In this document: positions 6,700-8,196 of the stretch, one piece after another
Numbering within the stretch: position 1 is the stretch's first letter
Layout: each line of letters starts with the position of its first letter
Source: Bacillota bacterium
GTDB lineage: Bacteria > Bacillota_B > Desulfitobacteriia > Desulfitobacteriales > Desulfitobacteriaceae
Length of the DNA: 8,196 bases
Assembly (NCBI GenBank): GCA_021779415.1
Contig: JAJYAS010000125.1
Span: forward strand, 1 to 8,196
Direction: 5' to 3'
Made by a program: the position numbers and the translations under genes
The notes under the pieces: generated by a model
The model's database searches: none
Told to the model about the DNA's origin: nothing
What the model saw: the letters and a program-made list of their open reading frames with translations, nothing else

Positions 6700-7113
6700 T
6701 CAAAAAGCAGCTTTAATCCATATTGTATCAGGCCTTTCTCCCGTCCAACGTATCGCAATTACATCGAATCTCAGACAAGGCCAACTTGCATACCTCTGTT
6801 GCACTACGTAATAAGATGCGATTGCTTGCAGTCGTCGCGCCTTTTGTTGGGTTATGGTCTCCTCACCCCATCCTCTATAAGACGATCGTCGTGTGCGCAC
6901 CTCAATGAATACCAGCGCTTCTCCATCACGGGCTATTATATCCATTTCTCCTTTAGAACACCGATAATTTCGTGTAATAATCGTTAAGCCGGATTCTGTC
7001 AGGAAGCGAGCAGCCAAATCCTCTCCAGCCTTTCCCAGGGACTGTCGTTTATTCTCCACAGCAACTACCCCAACTCTTTCTTCAAAGTATATCATTTCCA
7101 ATTCTTTATACAC
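6700..7113 (-). CDS. yraN: YraN/UPF0102 family nuclease-like protein
   Basis: A small cytoplasmic protein with the PD-(D/E)XK (Holliday-junction-resolvase-like) fold. The biological role of the family is unsettled; the gene often sits beside rnhB, comM and dprA, suggesting a link to DNA processing. Recognisable parts in the 137-residue frame are NKRQSLGKAGEDLAARFL (21-38), the active-site-like GEMDIIARDG (55-64) and FIEVRTRR (69-76), then QQKARRL (89-95) and RFDVIAI (115-121). The motif has Arg where classical nucleases have Lys (EVR, not EVK), which as I recall many family members share. The start is uncertain: GTG at 7113 has GAGGG nine bases upstream, but GTG at 7059 would give 119 residues, closer to the usual family length and homology start. 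The downstream gap has the regulator's promoter and no clear terminator. Confidence 0.92.
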   Translation of the reverse strand: MYKELEMIYFEERVGVVAVENKRQSLGKAGEDLAARFLTESGLTIITRNYRCSKGEMDIIARDGEALVFIEVRTRRSSYRGWGEETITQQKARRLQAIASYYVVQQRYASWPCLRFDVIAIRWTGERPDTIWIKAAF

Positions 7114-7147
7114 AACTAAAAACCCTCTAGACCTCTGAACAAATACT

Positions 7148-7185
7148 AAAGAGGCCCTCAGTTCATAGTTACTGAGAGCCTCTTT
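7148..7185 (-). terminator. Intrinsic terminator after nuoN
   Basis: AAAGAGGC and CTCAGT (7148-7162) pair with ACTGAG and GCCTCTTT (7171-7185) around one mismatch and an eight-base loop. The minus-strand transcript continues TTTAGTATTTGTT after the GC-rich stem; the plus strand has a better run of five T. It lies 45 bases past the nuoN stop codon and upstream of yraN, so it most likely ends the nuo operon transcript. It may work in both directions, though no plus-strand gene approaches it. Confidence 0.8.
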
Positions 7186-7229
7186 TTAGTGCAGAAAAAT
7201 CTATACTAGGGTTTTAGTTTAAACAAGTT

Positions 7230-8196
7230 TTACTTAACTAAGCTCTGAGCCGCAGCAAACGCCATCTGAGCTAATGGTGTTGGGTAAATACCGATGGCCA
7301 GAGTAATTAACATGGAGAAGACCATGGTGAACTTCACCGCTCCATGTACCGGAATATCTGGTAACCCCTCACCCTCACCAAGGAACATCACCTTGACGAC
7401 CGAGAGATAATAGTACACAGACACCATACTCATCACGAATCCAATATAGGCAATAGCGGTAAAGCCTTGGTCCATAACGGCTGAGAAAAGATAAAACTTC
7501 CCAACGAACCCAGCCAGTGGCGGAATCCCCGCTAAGGATAGCAAGGAAGCTGTCATAACGACCGCGGCTAAGGGAGAGCGACGAATCAAACCAGCAAAAT
7601 CCTTGATCTGATCACTATCTTGCTTCTCAGACACATGAGTGGCGACAGCGAACGCTCCCATATTAGCGAAGACGTAAATCATCGCATAGAAGAGAACCCC
7701 TTTGATACCTGCTACTGATTCCGCAATGATCCCCACCATCAAATAACCCGCTTGCGCAATGCTCGAATACGCCAATAAGCGTTTGATGTTGGTTTGCGGA
7801 ATCGCAATCAAGTTGCCCAAGATCATGGTAAGAGAAGCTAAAACGACTAACAAGGTAATCCCTGTGCCTGAAAAGGCTTGACTGTTCATCATCAACAGGT
7901 AAACCCGAATCAGAACAGCAAACGCAGCAGCTTTAGAGGCAATAGCCAAGAAAGCCGTGACAGGAGTGGGAGCCCCCTCGTAAATATCTGGAGCCCAGAG
8001 ATGAAAGGGAACGAGGGAAATCTTAAAGCCCAACCCAGCAAGTAGAAAAACCGTCGCTAGGAAAGACGCTGGAGTGAGGTTTGTCCCGATCTTAGTTGCT
8101 ATATCTGTGAGTTGTGTCGACCCAGTCAAGCCATAAATCAGACTAATCCCGTAGAGCAAAATGGCAGAGGATGTGGCACCCAATACAAGATACTTC
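7230..8196 (-). CDS. nuoN: NADH-quinone oxidoreductase subunit N, 3' part (5' end outside window)
   Basis: The C-terminal 321 residues of NuoN, an antiporter-like proton-pumping subunit of respiratory complex I in the cytoplasmic membrane. The family is usually about 480-490 residues, so roughly the first third is cut off by the window edge. The frame is open to the last base and begins KYLVLGATSSAILLYG, a mid-protein NuoN segment, so the TTG at 8183 is not the start. The proton_antipo_M domain is shown by LGFKISLVPFHLWAPDIYEG (55-74 of the visible part), SKAAAF (87-92), NIKRLLAYSSIAQAGY (136-151) and SLAGIPPLAGFVGKFYLFSA (220-239). Lysines of the proton path are visible at 58 and 88, and probably 268 (VVKVMF). 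About nine membrane helices are visible. nuoN is normally the last gene of the nuo operon, and the terminator 45 bases downstream fits that. Confidence 0.97.
   Translation of the reverse strand, partial: KYLVLGATSSAILLYGISLIYGLTGSTQLTDIATKIGTNLTPASFLATVFLLAGLGFKISLVPFHLWAPDIYEGAPTPVTAFLAIASKAAAFAVLIRVYLLMMNSQAFSGTGITLLVVLASLTMILGNLIAIPQTNIKRLLAYSSIAQAGYLMVGIIAESVAGIKGVLFYAMIYVFANMGAFAVATHVSEKQDSDQIKDFAGLIRRSPLAAVVMTASLLSLAGIPPLAGFVGKFYLFSAVMDQGFTAIAYIGFVMSMVSVYYYLSVVKVMFLGEGEGLPDIPVHGAVKFTMVFSMLITLAIGIYPTPLAQMAFAAAQSLVK

Noticed and set aside
7230..8183. Complete 317-residue protein starting at TTG 8183
   Set aside because: The frame stays open to the window edge and encodes NuoN-like residues upstream of the TTG; the gene is cut by the window, not short.

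Overview
All genes in this window lie on the minus strand, so transcription runs from high to low coordinates. The genes, the moderate GC content, the strong GGAGG-type ribosome binding sites and the frequent GTG/TTG starts suggest a Gram-positive anaerobe of the Clostridia. A Desulfosporosinus/Desulfitobacterium-like member of the Peptococcaceae would fit, but that is recalled resemblance, not a database result.

In transcription order: (1) the 3' part of nuoN, the last membrane subunit of a respiratory complex I, enters at the right edge (8196 to 7230) and is followed by a strong hairpin terminator (7148-7185). (2) yraN, a small UPF0102 nuclease-like protein (7113 to 6700). (3) A two-component system with its own promoter (6603-6631): an OmpR-type response regulator (6578 to 5877), then 32 bases later a membrane sensor kinase with HAMP, PAS, HisKA and HATPase domains (5844 to 4018). 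(4) comM/yifB, a Mg-chelatase-like AAA+ ATPase (3892 to 2330). (5) A 190-base gap with an AT-rich inverted repeat, then a 58-residue membrane microprotein starting at TTG (2139 to 1963) that overlaps the GTG start of a MacB/FtsX-type ABC permease (1976 to 759), then an Hsp20 small heat-shock protein (696 to 262). (6) The left end (1-261) has no convincing gene. It holds a nearly perfect 51-base hairpin of the GGGGACGGGG type (186-236) and AT-rich sequence.

The regulator and kinase are clearly one signalling unit. yraN and comM are usually neighbours in Firmicutes, often followed by dprA and topA. Here the two-component pair sits between them and no dprA follows, so the conserved cluster has been rearranged. 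The microprotein, permease and hsp20 may form a small envelope- or protein-stress operon, but no cognate ATPase gene is visible. Most of the window is ordinary core genome. The points most worth a second look are the microprotein, the hairpin repeat and the split yraN-comM cluster.
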